IMG/VR virus record: IMGVR_UViG_3300030090_003273
Span: 1-20,394 of that record
DNA length: 20,394 bases
Direction: 5' to 3' (one strand)
Source of the DNA: a virus
The position numbers and the translations under genes were made by a program. Positions 19,763 through 20,394 of this stretch are shown in pieces (the first letter of the stretch is position 1; each line of letters opens with the position of its first letter). The notes beneath the pieces are model-generated. The model did no database searches and had not been told where the DNA came from. It was given only the letters and a program-made list of their open reading frames with translations.

Positions 19763-20176
19763 ATGGCTAATAAAACCCAAGAAAAGCAACAACCTTGCAA
19801 GGATGCTTTTATTAAGTATTTTTCAGAAACAGGGAACGCAAAACAAGCTGCGATCCGTTCTGGATATTCAGAAAAGACTGCAGAACAACAAGGCGCATAT
19901 TTAAAGAAAAGATATGCCAACGAGATATTTGAGAAACAACAGAGTATGTTAAACAGCTTAACTCCATTGGCTATTAAAACTCTGAATGATATTCTTTCAG
20001 ATCCTAAATGTAATGCCTCAACAAAAATGAACGCCGTAAATTCGCTTTTAGATAGGACTGGTCATCAAACTGTCCAATTACATAAAGATGTAACTAATGA
20101 GAAGTCAACAGAGGAACTACAGAAAGAACTGCAATACTTATTGGGTACAATAACAGAACCAGATAAACTGAATTAG
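19763..20176 (+). CDS. Terminase small subunit
   Basis: 137 aa. Residues ~13-50 carry the small-terminase helix-turn-helix pattern: AFIKYFSETGNAKQAAIRSGYSEKTAEQQGAYLKKR. A helical middle follows (LTPLAIKTLNDILSD, STKMNAVNSLLDRTG), then an acidic C-terminus (STEELQKELQYLLGTITEP) that would contact the large subunit. It recognises phage DNA (pac or cos) and hands it to the large terminase for packaging. It is divergent from the early unit. The SD is weak (AAGG about 14 bases before ATG). The large subunit gene, normally next, is not in the following 218 bases. Confidence 0.82.
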   Translation: MANKTQEKQQPCKDAFIKYFSETGNAKQAAIRSGYSEKTAEQQGAYLKKRYANEIFEKQQSMLNSLTPLAIKTLNDILSDPKCNASTKMNAVNSLLDRTGHQTVQLHKDVTNEKSTEELQKELQYLLGTITEPDKLN

Positions 20177-20394
20177 ACCCTTTTACTTTAGATCTCCTTT
20201 TTATTAGTGCAACAACTCCCTTATATATACTATATGTAGATCCTGCCATTTTAGATCCTTTTTTCCACACACACTCTCTCTCAAATCAAAAGAACAGATA
20301 TAATATATAGGTAGTTTTGCCCTGAGAATGGCTCTGACAAAGGATTTTAGATGATGCCGACCCCCCAAATCGGCATTCTGCCGCTAATATAATC
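20177..20394 (+). other. Gene-free region after the small terminase
   Basis: No convincing gene. It holds TTTAGATC/GTAGATC-type elements (20188-20194, 20236-20242, 20250-20256), a pyrimidine-rich CACACACACTCTCTCTC run (~20266-20282), a TATATATA stretch, and a GC-rich hairpin near the end. A frame open from about 20336 to the window edge has no start codon. Composition differs from the rest of the window. A packaging site, leader RNA or junction region are possibilities. Confidence 0.5.
20353..20377. repeat. GC-rich hairpin with C-rich loop
   Basis: ATGCCGA (20354-20360) pairs with TCGGCAT (20370-20376) around CCCCCCAAA; an outer G-T pair is possible. No T-run follows in either direction, so it is not a simple terminator. 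Confidence 0.55.

Noticed and set aside
20094-20249. A 51-codon minus-strand frame with AAGGA before its ATG, covering the end of the terminase gene
   Set aside because: More than half is antisense to the terminase small subunit. The SD-like match is part of a repeated TAGATC-type element. No family resemblance was seen, so it is not listed as a gene.
17000-20394. tRNA gene or attachment site near the early region
   Set aside because: No cloverleaf-like sequence or integrase gene was found, and the repeats seen do not flank a gene end as an att site would.

Overview
The window is a strongly AT-rich, densely packed double-stranded DNA phage segment. The evidence is a T7-type tail-fibre N-terminus, a terminase small subunit, a holin and T4-type lysozyme, a phage replication and recombination set, and dozens of small overlapping genes. 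Many starts have good Shine-Dalgarno (SD) sites (GGAG/AAGGAG), so a Gram-negative host is likely. The T7-like fibre, the large LPD38-like protein, the compact layout and the low GC resemble small podoviruses of AT-rich marine bacteria (SAR11-type pelagiphages). That host assignment is inference. No integrase, RNA polymerase, DNA polymerase, portal, capsid or large terminase is visible here, and neither is any tRNA, CRISPR or insertion sequence.

Layout. (1) 1-9097, plus strand, is the end of the structural module: a truncated LPD38-like virion protein, a tail fibre with three internal repeats, two related lectin/SPRY adhesins in tandem, then a 214-aa protein and small coiled-coil/membrane proteins. 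(2) 12631-9089, minus strand, runs SSB-like protein, 49 aa, 71 aa, PD-(D/E)XK exonuclease with an Fe-S-type cysteine set, a 39-aa membrane peptide, holin, lysozyme, metallophosphoesterase. (3) 12737-13151 is a two-gene plus-strand island: a Cro/YdaS-like repressor, transcribed divergently from the SSB-like gene, and a 70-aa protein. (4) 17926-13141, minus strand, is a chain of about 14 coupled genes: small proteins, a DUF1376 protein, a 21-aa membrane peptide, an AEP-type primase, an SF2 helicase, more small proteins and an HNH nuclease. (5) 19669-18051, minus strand, is a probable early unit of small unknown genes that ends at a clear intrinsic terminator (about 17979-18018). (6) 19763-20176, plus strand, is the terminase small subunit, followed by 218 gene-free bases. 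If the genome is circular or permuted, this gene leads into the structural module that re-enters at base 1.

Regulation. An exact 16-bp sequence (TTTACTTTGGTTAAGT) overlaps two minus-strand promoters of the form TTGACT-N16-TAnnnT, one before the SSB/exonuclease/lysis operon and one before the early unit. The Cro-like gene lies beside the first copy and is the obvious candidate regulator. Other unexplained structure: an 18-bp repeat shared by the holin leader and the end of the early unit; two related hairpins with compensating stem changes; an inverted pair of DnaA-box-like sequences between lysozyme and phosphoesterase; a hexamer tandem repeat encoding a Tyr-Thr repeat; and a ten-base start sequence (ATGAGTGAAC) used four times within about 750 bp.

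Likely working order, as inference: early small proteins act on the host; the primase/helicase/DUF1376 set with SSB, exonuclease and HNH nuclease replicates and recombines the genome; the repressor shuts down both promoters; the plus-strand structural genes and the terminase make and fill particles; holin and lysozyme release them.
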